Of a DNA stretch of 64,000 nt, positions 16,385 to 24,492 are shown in pieces; within the stretch, counting starts at the first letter, position 1; each line of letters begins with the position of its first letter. The translations under genes and the position numbers were made by a program. The stretch covers positions 992,001 through 1,056,000 of the forward strand of contig NZ_CP038469.1 in NCBI RefSeq assembly GCF_004684345.1, given 5' to 3'. The DNA is from Citrobacter tructae. Its GTDB lineage: Bacteria > Pseudomonadota > Gammaproteobacteria > Enterobacterales > Enterobacteriaceae. The notes below the pieces were generated by a model, which was given only the letters and a program-made list of their open reading frames with translations, did not search any database and was not told the DNA's origin.

Positions 16385-17318
16385 CAAACGCTCCCAGACG
16401 CTTCACGAACGCCAGATACAGTGCGATTAACACAATCGGCACCAGAGTGAATGCCGCCGCCATTGGCATATTGCCGATGGCGCCTTGTTGCGAATAGACC
16501 ATGTTCCCAATGAAATACCCCGGCGGCCCCACCAGTTGCGGCACAATAAAATCACCCAGCGTCAGTGAGAAAGTAAAGATTGAACCTGCGGCAATACCGG
16601 GGATAGCCAGCGGAAGCACCACATAGCGGAAGGTCTGACGCGGACGTGCGCCTAAATCCGCCGAAGCTTGCAGCAATGAAGGAGGTAACCGCTCCAGCGC
16701 GGCCTGCACGGGCAGGATCATAAACGGCAGCCAGATGTAAACAAAAACCAGAAAGCGCCCTAACCCTGAGGTTGACAGCGTATTGCCACCTACAGCAGGT
16801 AACGTCAGGAAGGAGATCAGTAGTGGTTCCAGTCCAAGATGGGTTAAAAACCACTGCGCCACGCCGTCTTTAGCCAGCAACAGCGTCCACGCGTAGGCTT
16901 TAACAATGTAGCTAGCCCACATCGGCAACATCACGGCAATGTAAAAAAAGGCTTTCATTTTGCCGCTGGTGTAACGCGCCATATACCACGCCATCGGAAA
17001 TGCCAGAATGGCGCTGGCGATGGTTACGGCGACTGCCATGGTCAGCGTGCGTAAAATGATGTCGTAATTGGCCGGGTTAAACAGCGCCTGTAGATTCGCC
17101 AGCGTCAGGTCTGGCGTAACGGACATGGTGAAATCGTCAAAGGTATAAAACCCTTGCCACAGTAGCGTCAGTAATGAACCAAAGTAGACGACACCAAACC
17201 ACATCAGCGGCCCGAGCAGCAGTAAAAACAGCCCCAGCCCCGGATTGCGCCAGAAATAACCCGAGATTTTATTCAGCCCGGTGGTCTTTGGAGGCGAATG
17301 TAAAACGTTCATAGCCAT
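16374..17318 (-). CDS. ydcU: ABC transporter permease YdcU (polyamine-type)
   Basis: 314 aa (E. coli 313). It is a PotB-like inner-membrane permease with six helices and the EAA motif QASADLGARPRQTFRYVVLPLAIPG at about 225-249. It starts immediately after the ydcT stop with no gap. With YdcV it forms the membrane channel of the YdcSTUV importer, assigned to putrescine/spermidine-type substrates by homology and by linkage to patD. Confidence 0.94.
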   Translation of the reverse strand: MAMNVLHSPPKTTGLNKISGYFWRNPGLGLFLLLLGPLMWFGVVYFGSLLTLLWQGFYTFDDFTMSVTPDLTLANLQALFNPANYDIILRTLTMAVAVTIASAILAFPMAWYMARYTSGKMKAFFYIAVMLPMWASYIVKAYAWTLLLAKDGVAQWFLTHLGLEPLLISFLTLPAVGGNTLSTSGLGRFLVFVYIWLPFMILPVQAALERLPPSLLQASADLGARPRQTFRYVVLPLAIPGIAAGSIFTFSLTLGDFIVPQLVGPPGYFIGNMVYSQQGAIGNMPMAAAFTLVPIVLIALYLAFVKRLGAFDAL

Positions 17319-18335
17319 TCACCTCTCCTCAACCAGCGGCACCATCACGTCACGTGACCACGAGGCCATGACGTGCTGACCCGGCGACAGCGTTGACGGC
17401 AGCGTTTCTCCCGTCAGGTTCGCCTGGCTCACCAGCAATTTTTCACCACCGGACAATTTTAGCTCAAATCGCGTCGCCGCCCCCTGATACTGCACCGCCT
17501 GGATAACGCCCGGCGCCTGCACTTCGCCACCAGAATCATTCAGGCGAATGTGTTCCGGGCGCAGGGAGAACATCCCTTGCAGGCCGCACACATTCGCCGA
17601 CATCGCCGTATCAAAGACGTTTGACGTGCCGACAAAGCTCGCCACAAATGGTGTGCGCGGACGCATATAGAGTTCACGAGGTGAATCGACCTGCTCAATA
17701 CGACCGTTATTAAACACCGCCACGCGATCGGACATCGACAGGGCTTCCCCCTGATCATGGGTGACAAAAATGAACGTGATACCCAGGGATTGCTGTAATT
17801 TTTTCAGCTCAAGCTGCATCTGTTCACGCAACTTAAGATCCAATGCCCCAAGCGGTTCATCCAATAGCAGAACGCGCGGTTCATTAACCAGCGCACGGGC
17901 GATCGCCACGCGCTGACGTTGTCCACCAGAAAGCTGTGACGGTTTACGCTCAAAAACGAAGCCGAGCGCCACCTTTTCCAGCGCTTCACGCGCCCTGGCA
18001 TGGCGCTGTTTTTTATCCATCCCTTTGACCATTAACCCGTAGGCCACGTTGTCGAGGATCGACATATGCGGAAACAGCGCGTAATCCTGAAATACCGTGT
18101 TTACGTCCCGTTCCCAGGGCGGCAACTCACTGGCCTGCTTACCAAAAATGCTAATTGCGCCGCCTGACAGCTGTTCAAAACCTGCAATCAGGCGCAGGCA
18201 TGTGGTTTTGCCGGAGCCGGATGGCCCCAGCATGGAGAAAAACTCACCATCATTTATCGCAATACTGACCCCATCGACGGCACGAACATCCCCGTACAAT
18301 CGCGAGACATTGTCAAATTCCACTGCGTACGTCAT
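17319..18335 (-). CDS. ydcT: ABC transporter ATP-binding protein YdcT
   Basis: 338 aa. Walker A is GPSGSGKTT (about 38-46), the Q-loop is VFQDYALFPH, the signature is LSGGQRQRVAIARAL (about 138) and Walker B is VLLLDEPLGALD. A C-terminal TOBE regulatory domain (about 250-338) is typical of PotA-type subunits. It lies 16 bp after ydcS. Confidence 0.95.
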   Translation of the reverse strand: MTYAVEFDNVSRLYGDVRAVDGVSIAINDGEFFSMLGPSGSGKTTCLRLIAGFEQLSGGAISIFGKQASELPPWERDVNTVFQDYALFPHMSILDNVAYGLMVKGMDKKQRHARAREALEKVALGFVFERKPSQLSGGQRQRVAIARALVNEPRVLLLDEPLGALDLKLREQMQLELKKLQQSLGITFIFVTHDQGEALSMSDRVAVFNNGRIEQVDSPRELYMRPRTPFVASFVGTSNVFDTAMSANVCGLQGMFSLRPEHIRLNDSGGEVQAPGVIQAVQYQGAATRFELKLSGGEKLLVSQANLTGETLPSTLSPGQHVMASWSRDVMVPLVEER

Positions 18336-18351
18336 AAAACCCCCAGCGGAA

Positions 18352-19497
18352 TCAGCGACCGCCCATAATGGCTATGTAATCCTGTGTCCAGCGGCTATAA
18401 GGAACAAACTTCCCTCCTTCTGCGATTGGCGTTTTCCAGAAAGCAATTTTGTCGAAGTAGCTATAGCCATTAGTTTCACACCCTTTTTCACCCAGCAGTG
18501 GGCTGGCTTTGCAACCTTCAGGCACGACCGGCAGCGATCCAAACCAGGCAGCAACGTCGCCCTGAACTTTCGGGCTTAATGACCAGTTCATCCATTTGTA
18601 AGCGCAGACCGGATGTTTCGCTTCGCTATGCAGCATGGTGGTATCAGCCCAGCCGGTGACGCCCTCTTTAGGAAAAACGGTGGCGATAGGTTGGCCTTCA
18701 CCTTTCAGGGCGTTAGCCTGATACGGCCAGGCACTGGAAGCCACAACACCTTCATTTTTAAAATCACTCATTTGCACGGTGGTGTCATGCCAGTAGCGGT
18801 GGATCAGACCATGTTGATCGCGCAGGACCTTGATGACAGCCTGATACTGTTCTTCGGTAAGCTGATAGGGATCGGTAATGCCCAACTGTGGCTGAGTGGC
18901 TTTGACGAACAGCGCGGCATCCGCAATATAGATCGGACCATCGTAAGCCTGGACGCGCCCTTTATTACTTTTTCCGTCAGGTAGTTTTTGTTCAACGAAC
19001 ACCACTTTCCAGCTATCTGGCGGCGTCGGGAACGTTTTGGTGTTGTACATCAGCAGGTTTGGCCCCCACTGATACGGCGTGCCGTACACTTTTTCGCCAA
19101 CGTTAAACCATTCGCCTTTGACGACACGCGGGTCGATGGTCTTCCAGTTTGGGATGAGCGTGGTGTTAATGGGCTGGACACGTTTGCCCATAATCAGACG
19201 TAATGACGCGTCGCCCGATGCCGTAACCAGGTCATACCCGCCTTTTGCCATCAAGCTGACCATTTCGTCTGAGGTAGCCGCCGTTTTCACATTAACCGCG
19301 CAACCGGTTTCCTTCTCAAACTGCGAAACCCAGTCGTATTGTTTATCCGTTTGACCACGTTCGATATAACCCGGCCAGGCAATAATATCCAGGCGTCCTT
19401 CCGGCTTATCTAATGATGTTGGGGGTTGGGCTGCGTGAGCGGTCATCAGCGTCATACTGAGCGCACACAGGCTCGTGAGGGCAAATTGCTTGCTCAT
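18352..19497 (-). CDS. ydcS: Periplasmic polyamine-binding protein YdcS
   Basis: 381 aa with a signal peptide (1-22, ending TAHA-AQPP). It is a PotD/PotF-type bilobed binding protein, with segments such as LDIIAWPGYIERGQ and TSDEMVSLMAKGGYDLV. In E. coli, YdcS also has poly-3-hydroxybutyrate synthase activity and takes part in DNA uptake. It is the first gene of the importer operon; its own promoter must lie in the 329-bp gap to ydcR. Confidence 0.95.
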   Translation of the reverse strand: MSKQFALTSLCALSMTLMTAHAAQPPTSLDKPEGRLDIIAWPGYIERGQTDKQYDWVSQFEKETGCAVNVKTAATSDEMVSLMAKGGYDLVTASGDASLRLIMGKRVQPINTTLIPNWKTIDPRVVKGEWFNVGEKVYGTPYQWGPNLLMYNTKTFPTPPDSWKVVFVEQKLPDGKSNKGRVQAYDGPIYIADAALFVKATQPQLGITDPYQLTEEQYQAVIKVLRDQHGLIHRYWHDTTVQMSDFKNEGVVASSAWPYQANALKGEGQPIATVFPKEGVTGWADTTMLHSEAKHPVCAYKWMNWSLSPKVQGDVAAWFGSLPVVPEGCKASPLLGEKGCETNGYSYFDKIAFWKTPIAEGGKFVPYSRWTQDYIAIMGGR

Positions 19498-19826
19498 AAC
19501 GTCTTACTCCTGTCGAAAAAATAATGAGCGGCAGCCTTGCCGTAAATATATGTCCTTTCCTAAAAGTAGTCGGGGTGTCGTCTGCGTTCCTGCTGGCGCA
19601 AGGAAATTTAATCAGGTTGTGAGCTAACGCTCATTACGCTACCGATTGAGACAGAGCGACTTAATCTTCTGGAGTATAGACAAGGGGTTAGGTGCAGAGG
19701 TGGCAATAATAATAACTATTGATATTTTGTATGGTTGTACCTGAAAGAAATAACACTGTGATTTCGCAGGCGCTATTTCAAAAATAAGAATGCGCTATTC
19801 TTTTATATTGAATAGCGCGCTCAATA
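19498..19826. other. ydcS promoter region and end of ydcR
   Basis: 329 bp without a gene. A perfect 9-bp hairpin (GCGCTATTC / GAATAGCGC, 19792-19818) just after the ydcR stop, with a T-rich 3' flank on the - strand, is a probable ydcR terminator; GCGCTATT also recurs upstream. A TGTGAGCTAACGCTCAT stretch near 19618 is only a weak CRP-like match. The rest holds the ydcS promoter, not assignable by eye. Confidence 0.55.
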
Positions 19827-21236
19827 TTATTTCATCATCTCACGAATTAATTTCCCAAGCTGTTTCACCGCCTGCTCCTCGCGTTCACCCCAGTTCCATG
19901 CGGTATTGAAGCGAAAGAAGCGTGTCCAGGTCCCCGATGTTGAAAACATTTTCCCCGGCGCAATGCTGATATGGTGCGCCAGTGCCTGTGTACTGAGCTC
20001 ACCGGCATCAAGCGGTTCGGGCAGTTCGAGCCACAGAAAATAGCCGCTGTCGCTATGGTGAATGTTAACTTCCGCCGGAAGATGGCGCAGCAGCGTTTGC
20101 CAGGCTTGCTGTTTGCGTTCTGCCAGTTGACGACGTAGCCGACGCAGATGCGCGTCATAACGCCGGGTAGACAGGTAATCCACCAACGCGAGCTGCATTG
20201 GGGAGCTGGTTGACAAGGTGCTCATCAACTGGAGTCGTTGAATACGCCGTGCATGCTTCCCCGCCGCCACCCAGCCGACGCGAAACCCGGGCACCAGGCA
20301 TTTTGAAAACGATGAACAGTGCAGCACTCTGTCGCCGCGATCCCAGGCTTTGGCGGGCAGCGGTTTTTCACGGCCAAAATACAGCTCGCTGTAAACATCA
20401 TCCTCTATCAGCATCACATTATATTTTTCCAGCAGTGCGACCAGATGCGCCTTTTTCTCTGCGCTGAGCGTAAATCCCAGCGGGTTTTGGCTGTTGGTCA
20501 TCAGCCAGCAGGCTTTCACCGGATACTCTTGCAGCGCCTGCTCCAATGCGACAAGGTCAATCCCTTCTTTCACATCAGTGGCAACAGACAGTGCTTTCAA
20601 ACGCAGTCGTTCGAGTGCCTGCAACGCGCCATAAAAACAGGGATTTTCGACAATCACCCAGTCGCCGGGTTCGGTCACTGCCTGCAGACTCAGGTTAAGG
20701 GCTTCCAGCGCCCCGGCGGTAATCACTATTTCATCCGGCGAGATGGTGATCCCCTGCTGGGCATAGCGACGCGCAATGGCATAACGCAGTTCGGCATTCC
20801 CCGGCGGCAGGTTTTCAATCACGCTCATTGCCGTTGCCGTCTTGCTCACCTGCGCCAGTGAGCGGTTAAGCTGTTGCAGGGGAAATAAGCGGGGATCGGG
20901 AAAGGCTGACGCAAACGGCATAACCGTAGCATCCCGGCTGGCCTGTAACATGTCAAAAATATAGGTGTTGATATCGACCGCTTCGTCGCGTACGACCTGT
21001 GCCTGCGGGATCCCCGCCTCACGTTCGGGGCGTGCGGCAACATAGTAACCGGATTGTGGTCGGGCAATGATTCGTCCCTGACTTTCCAGCAATTGATAGG
21101 CGTGGCCGACGGTCATAAAACTCATACCGCTGGTCATCACCTGCTCGCGTAAAGAAGGCAGACGATCGCCGGGTTGCCAGACGCCAGAGGCGATTTGATC
21201 GCGAATTTGTTCCGCCAGTCGTTGATATTTTTTCAT
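19827..21236 (-). CDS. ydcR: MocR-type GntR/aminotransferase regulator YdcR
   Basis: 469 aa (E. coli 468). Residues 1-75 form a GntR winged helix (IASGVWQPGDRLPSLREQV). From about residue 100 there is a fold-type I aminotransferase domain with the PLP lysine in SSFSKCLVPGFRVGW. MocR proteins use PLP-bound amino compounds as effectors. Salmonella YdcR was reported to activate srfN. Here it could regulate ydcSTUV-patD, its own gene, or the divergent cio operon; two copies of a 13-bp repeat lie in that divergent gap. Confidence 0.93.
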   Translation of the reverse strand: MKKYQRLAEQIRDQIASGVWQPGDRLPSLREQVMTSGMSFMTVGHAYQLLESQGRIIARPQSGYYVAARPEREAGIPQAQVVRDEAVDINTYIFDMLQASRDATVMPFASAFPDPRLFPLQQLNRSLAQVSKTATAMSVIENLPPGNAELRYAIARRYAQQGITISPDEIVITAGALEALNLSLQAVTEPGDWVIVENPCFYGALQALERLRLKALSVATDVKEGIDLVALEQALQEYPVKACWLMTNSQNPLGFTLSAEKKAHLVALLEKYNVMLIEDDVYSELYFGREKPLPAKAWDRGDRVLHCSSFSKCLVPGFRVGWVAAGKHARRIQRLQLMSTLSTSSPMQLALVDYLSTRRYDAHLRRLRRQLAERKQQAWQTLLRHLPAEVNIHHSDSGYFLWLELPEPLDAGELSTQALAHHISIAPGKMFSTSGTWTRFFRFNTAWNWGEREEQAVKQLGKLIREMMK

Positions 21237-21308
21237 GATAATTCTCGCGGTCCAGATGCAGGTAACGCCCGCAGTGTATATCAGTTAATAAAATTAACAA
21301 TATTATGG

Positions 21309-21464
21309 CAACTGTTATGGTAAAACGTTTTACAGCATGGCTAACGAAAGTTCTTTGCCCAGCACGCGTGCGGCAATCTGCACGGCATCAAGCTTCCAGA
21401 TTTCATATCAGTTCCAGCAACGGATAACATCGCCACAACTGTTATGGTTAAAAAGAACTGTTCT
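21309..21464. promoter_or_regulatory. Repeated operator-like sites between ydcR and the cytochrome bd operon
   Basis: CAACTGTTATGGT occurs at 21309-21321 and again at 21436-21448, each followed by A-rich sequence. AGAACTGTTCT, an 11-bp palindrome, follows at 21454-21464 near the start of the oxidase operon. Direct repeats are typical of MocR binding sites, so these are candidate YdcR operators. Inference only. Confidence 0.45.
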
Positions 21465-21531
21465 GTTTCTGCCCCCTACCGTTCCCCAGGCTTAGAATTG
21501 CGCTAAATCAATTTTGCCTGCGGAGTTAAGC

Positions 21532-22935
21532 ATGTTCGGTCTTGACGCGTTTCACCTGGCGCGCATCCAGTTCGCGTTTACGGTGTCGTTTCACATCATC
21601 TTTCCGGCCATAACTATCGGTCTTGCTAGCTATCTGGCGGTACTTGAAGGCCTGTGGCTGAAAACCAAAAATCCCACCTGGCGTTCGCTGTATCATTTCT
21701 GGTCGAAAATTTTCGCCGTTAACTTTGGTATGGGCGTGGTTTCTGGCCTGGTGATGGCCTATCAATTTGGCACCAACTGGAGCGGATTTTCCGAGTTCGC
21801 CGGGAGCATCACCGGACCGCTGCTGACCTATGAAGTGTTAACCGCATTCTTCCTGGAAGCGGGTTTCCTTGGCGTAATGCTGTTTGGCTGGAACCGTGTG
21901 GGCCCGGGCCTGCACTTCTTCGCCACCTGTATGGTCGCGCTGGGAACCATTATCTCTACCTTCTGGATCCTGGCATCAAACAGCTGGATGCAAACGCCGC
22001 AGGGCTACGAAATTGTCAATGGACAAGTAGTGCCGGTGGACTGGTTTGCCGTCATTTTCAACCCTTCATTCCCTTATCGATTACTGCACATGTCCGTCGC
22101 AGCATTCCTCAGCAGCGCCCTGTTTGTCGCGGCGTCGGCGGCCTGGCATTTATTACGTGGGAATAATACCCCGGCAATTCGCGCCATGTTTTCTATGGCG
22201 CTGTGGATGACGTTGATTGTTGCCCCGTTGCAAGCGCTGATTGGCGACATGCATGGGCTGAACACCCTTAAGCATCAACCCGCTAAGATTGCCGCCATTG
22301 AAGGCCACTGGGAAAACCCGCCTGGCGAACCCACCCCGCTATTGCTGTTCGGCTGGCCGGATATGGAACAGGAGCGCACCCGCTACGGGCTGGCAATCCC
22401 GGCGCTGGGCAGCCTGATCCTGACTCACAGTCTGGATAAACAGGTTCCGGCCCTGAAAGAGTTTCCAAAAGAAGACCGCCCCAACTCCACCATGGTGTTC
22501 TGGTCGTTTCGCATTATGGCGGGCCTGGGCATGTTGATGATCCTGCTGGGCACCTTCGCGCTGTGGCTGCGCTACAAACAACGCCTGTACACATCACGTC
22601 CTTTCCTGCGCTTCGCGCTATGGATGGGGCCTTCAGGCCTGATCGCCATTCTGGCTGGCTGGGTTACCACCGAAGTGGGTCGTCAGCCGTGGGTCGTTTA
22701 CGGCCTACAGCGCACGGCTGATGCGGTTTCCGCGCACGGTTCCCTGCATATGAGCATCAGCCTGCTGGCCTTCTTTGTGGTGTACAGCTCGGTCTTCGGT
22801 GTGGGCTACAGCTATATGATCCGCCTGATCCGTAAAGGGCCGCAGGAAGATGATCCGTCTGTTCCGCCAACGGGTACTCCTGCACGACCGCTTTCAGCTG
22901 CGGTCCTCAATTCTCAACCGGAGGCACACCGCTAA
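21532..22935 (+). CDS. Cytochrome bd-type quinol oxidase subunit I (CioA-like)
   Basis: 467 aa from ATG 21532 with GGAG 6 nt upstream; an in-frame TTG at 21514 is rejected. It has the CydA fold: FHIIFPAITIGLASYLAVLEG with an N-terminal haem-ligand His, FPYRLLHMSVAAF with a second His, and the GRQPWVVYG signature. The Q-loop is short, as in the cyanide-insensitive CioA class, and unlike the long loop of E. coli CydA. It oxidises ubiquinol and reduces oxygen without proton pumping. First gene of a three-gene operon absent from this place in E. coli K-12. Confidence 0.9.
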   Translation: MFGLDAFHLARIQFAFTVSFHIIFPAITIGLASYLAVLEGLWLKTKNPTWRSLYHFWSKIFAVNFGMGVVSGLVMAYQFGTNWSGFSEFAGSITGPLLTYEVLTAFFLEAGFLGVMLFGWNRVGPGLHFFATCMVALGTIISTFWILASNSWMQTPQGYEIVNGQVVPVDWFAVIFNPSFPYRLLHMSVAAFLSSALFVAASAAWHLLRGNNTPAIRAMFSMALWMTLIVAPLQALIGDMHGLNTLKHQPAKIAAIEGHWENPPGEPTPLLLFGWPDMEQERTRYGLAIPALGSLILTHSLDKQVPALKEFPKEDRPNSTMVFWSFRIMAGLGMLMILLGTFALWLRYKQRLYTSRPFLRFALWMGPSGLIAILAGWVTTEVGRQPWVVYGLQRTADAVSAHGSLHMSISLLAFFVVYSSVFGVGYSYMIRLIRKGPQEDDPSVPPTGTPARPLSAAVLNSQPEAHR

Positions 22936-23945
22936 TGGGTATTGATTTATCAGTTATCTGGTTCGTTATCATCGTGTTCGCCACGCTGATGTATATCGTG
23001 ATGGATGGTTTCGACCTCGGGATTGGCATTTTATTTCCGGCTATTCAGGACCCTGACGATCGCGATGTGATGGTTAACAGCGTCGCGCCGGTCTGGGACG
23101 GCAATGAAACCTGGCTGGTGCTGGGTGGCGCTGGCTTGTTTGGCGCCTTTCCTCTGGCCTACGCGGTGATCGTCGACGCGCTGACCATCCCCTTAACCCT
23201 GATGTTAATCGGCCTGATTTTTCGCGGCGTAGCCTTTGAATTTCGCTTCAAAGCGACGCCCGCACACCGGCCATTCTGGGATAAAGCGTTTTTATGCGGC
23301 TCGATCCTCGCGACCTTCACCCAGGGCATTGTCGTCGGTGCGGTGCTCAATGGATTCTCGGTCACAGGGCGCAGCTACAGCGGCGGGCCTTTCGACTGGT
23401 TCACCCCGTTTACGCTATTTTGCGGCGTGGGTCTGGTGGTGGCCTATGCGCTGCTGGGTGCGACATGGCTGGTGATGAAAAGCGAAAACCCGCTGCAGGA
23501 TAAAATGCGCAGCGTTGCCAAAAAGCTGCTGCTGGCACTGCTGGTGGTAATTGCCATTATCAGCCTGTGGACGCCGCTGGCGCACAGTGCGATTGCTGAA
23601 CGCTGGTTTAGCCTGCCAAACCTGTGGTTCCTGATGCCGGTTCCACTACTGGTTGCGCTAATTAGCCTGTGGCTGTGGCGTTCACTGGGCCAGCAACACA
23701 GTCATGCCTTGGCGTTTATCCTGACGCTGGGATTGATTTTCCTCGGCTTCAGCGGCCTAGGGATCAGCATCTGGCCGCATATTATTCCGCCGTCCATTAC
23801 TATCTGGCAGGCAGCAGCACCGCCGCAAAGTCAGGGCTTTATGTTGGTGGGTGCGCTACTTATTATCCCGATAATCCTCGTGTACACCTTCTGGAGCTAT
23901 TACGTCTTCCGCGGCAAAGTTCAACATGGTGAGGGGTATCATTGA
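22935..23945 (+). CDS. Cytochrome bd-type quinol oxidase subunit II (CioB-like)
   Basis: 336 aa, start overlapping the CioA stop by 1 nt (TAATG). It is a CydB-family polytopic protein with the signatures MDGFDLGIGIL (about 22-32) and VWDGNETWLVLGGAGLFGAFP (about 53-73), and eight to nine hydrophobic helices. It pairs with subunit I in the oxidase. Confidence 0.92.
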   Translation: MGIDLSVIWFVIIVFATLMYIVMDGFDLGIGILFPAIQDPDDRDVMVNSVAPVWDGNETWLVLGGAGLFGAFPLAYAVIVDALTIPLTLMLIGLIFRGVAFEFRFKATPAHRPFWDKAFLCGSILATFTQGIVVGAVLNGFSVTGRSYSGGPFDWFTPFTLFCGVGLVVAYALLGATWLVMKSENPLQDKMRSVAKKLLLALLVVIAIISLWTPLAHSAIAERWFSLPNLWFLMPVPLLVALISLWLWRSLGQQHSHALAFILTLGLIFLGFSGLGISIWPHIIPPSITIWQAAAPPQSQGFMLVGALLIIPIILVYTFWSYYVFRGKVQHGEGYH

Positions 23946-24070
23946 TGCAACAATCAATATGGAAACGCCTGATGTGGCTGGTGATCCTGTGGGGCGGCAG
24001 CGTGCTGGCCCTGGCCGCCGTCGGCATGTTTTTTCGTGTTCTGATGACGGCAGCCGGCTTTAAGTCCTGA
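23945..24070 (+). CDS. DUF2474 small membrane protein of the Cio oxidase
   Basis: 41 aa starting at the ATG that overlaps the subunit II stop (ATTGATG). It has one hydrophobic helix (LMWLVILWGGSVLALAAVGMFF). Its size, single helix and place at the end of a cioAB operon fit DUF2474, the counterpart of CydX/CydZ, which stabilise bd oxidases. Confidence 0.85.
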   Translation: MQQSIWKRLMWLVILWGGSVLALAAVGMFFRVLMTAAGFKS

Positions 24071-24084
24071 TTCCCTCCCAGATA

Positions 24085-24115
24085 ACAACCGGGTAGCGCT
24101 GCGCTTCCCGGTTGT
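24085..24115 (+). terminator. Hairpin after the cytochrome bd operon
   Basis: A 9-bp stem (ACAACCGGG / CCCGGTTGT) lies 15 bp after the last stop, with extra pairing in its GC-rich loop (AGCGCTGCGCTT). It resembles REP elements of enterobacteria and lacks a T run, so it may act as an mRNA-stabilising REP and not a strict terminator. Confidence 0.55.
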
Positions 24116-24258
24116 AACAAATCCTAACGTTAGATAAACAAAAATGTAAAAAACATCTAATTGGCGAAACAGAGATTGCCATTTATCCGATTAAAATATT
24201 GAATAGTCACTCGACGAAACTACAGCCATTTTTGTTAAAACGTACCAGAGGGTGCATG

Positions 24259-24489
24259 ATGTTTAAGAAAGGGTTAACGGTGTTATTGCTGACCAGCGCG
24301 CTTTTCTCCGGCCAGCTTTTCGCTACTAATCAGGGACATGAATATCTTCAGGTACAGGATGCCGATCACTTATTACGTCACACAGCTGACAGCGATGAAT
24401 TGCGAATGACGGCGGAAGACTCCGCCGCCGATCTTCGCGAGCACCATCACTGGCTAAAATCACGCAAACCCGATACCCATCAAAGCTAA
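24259..24489 (+). CDS. yncJ: Small secreted protein YncJ
   Basis: 76 aa from the second ATG of an ATGATG pair, matching the length of E. coli YncJ. Signal peptide 1-19 (MFKKGLTVLLLTSALFSGQLFA) is followed by a short polar, acidic and histidine-bearing mature chain (DADHLLRHTADSDELRMTAEDS). It is exported and of unknown function. The stop is 3 bp from the convergent rlhA stop. Confidence 0.9.
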   Translation: MFKKGLTVLLLTSALFSGQLFATNQGHEYLQVQDADHLLRHTADSDELRMTAEDSAADLREHHHWLKSRKPDTHQS

Positions 24490-24492
24490 CGC

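Noticed and set aside
24120..24258. CpxR box upstream of yncJ
   Set aside because: GTAAA appears once, but the second half-site at proper spacing is absent.
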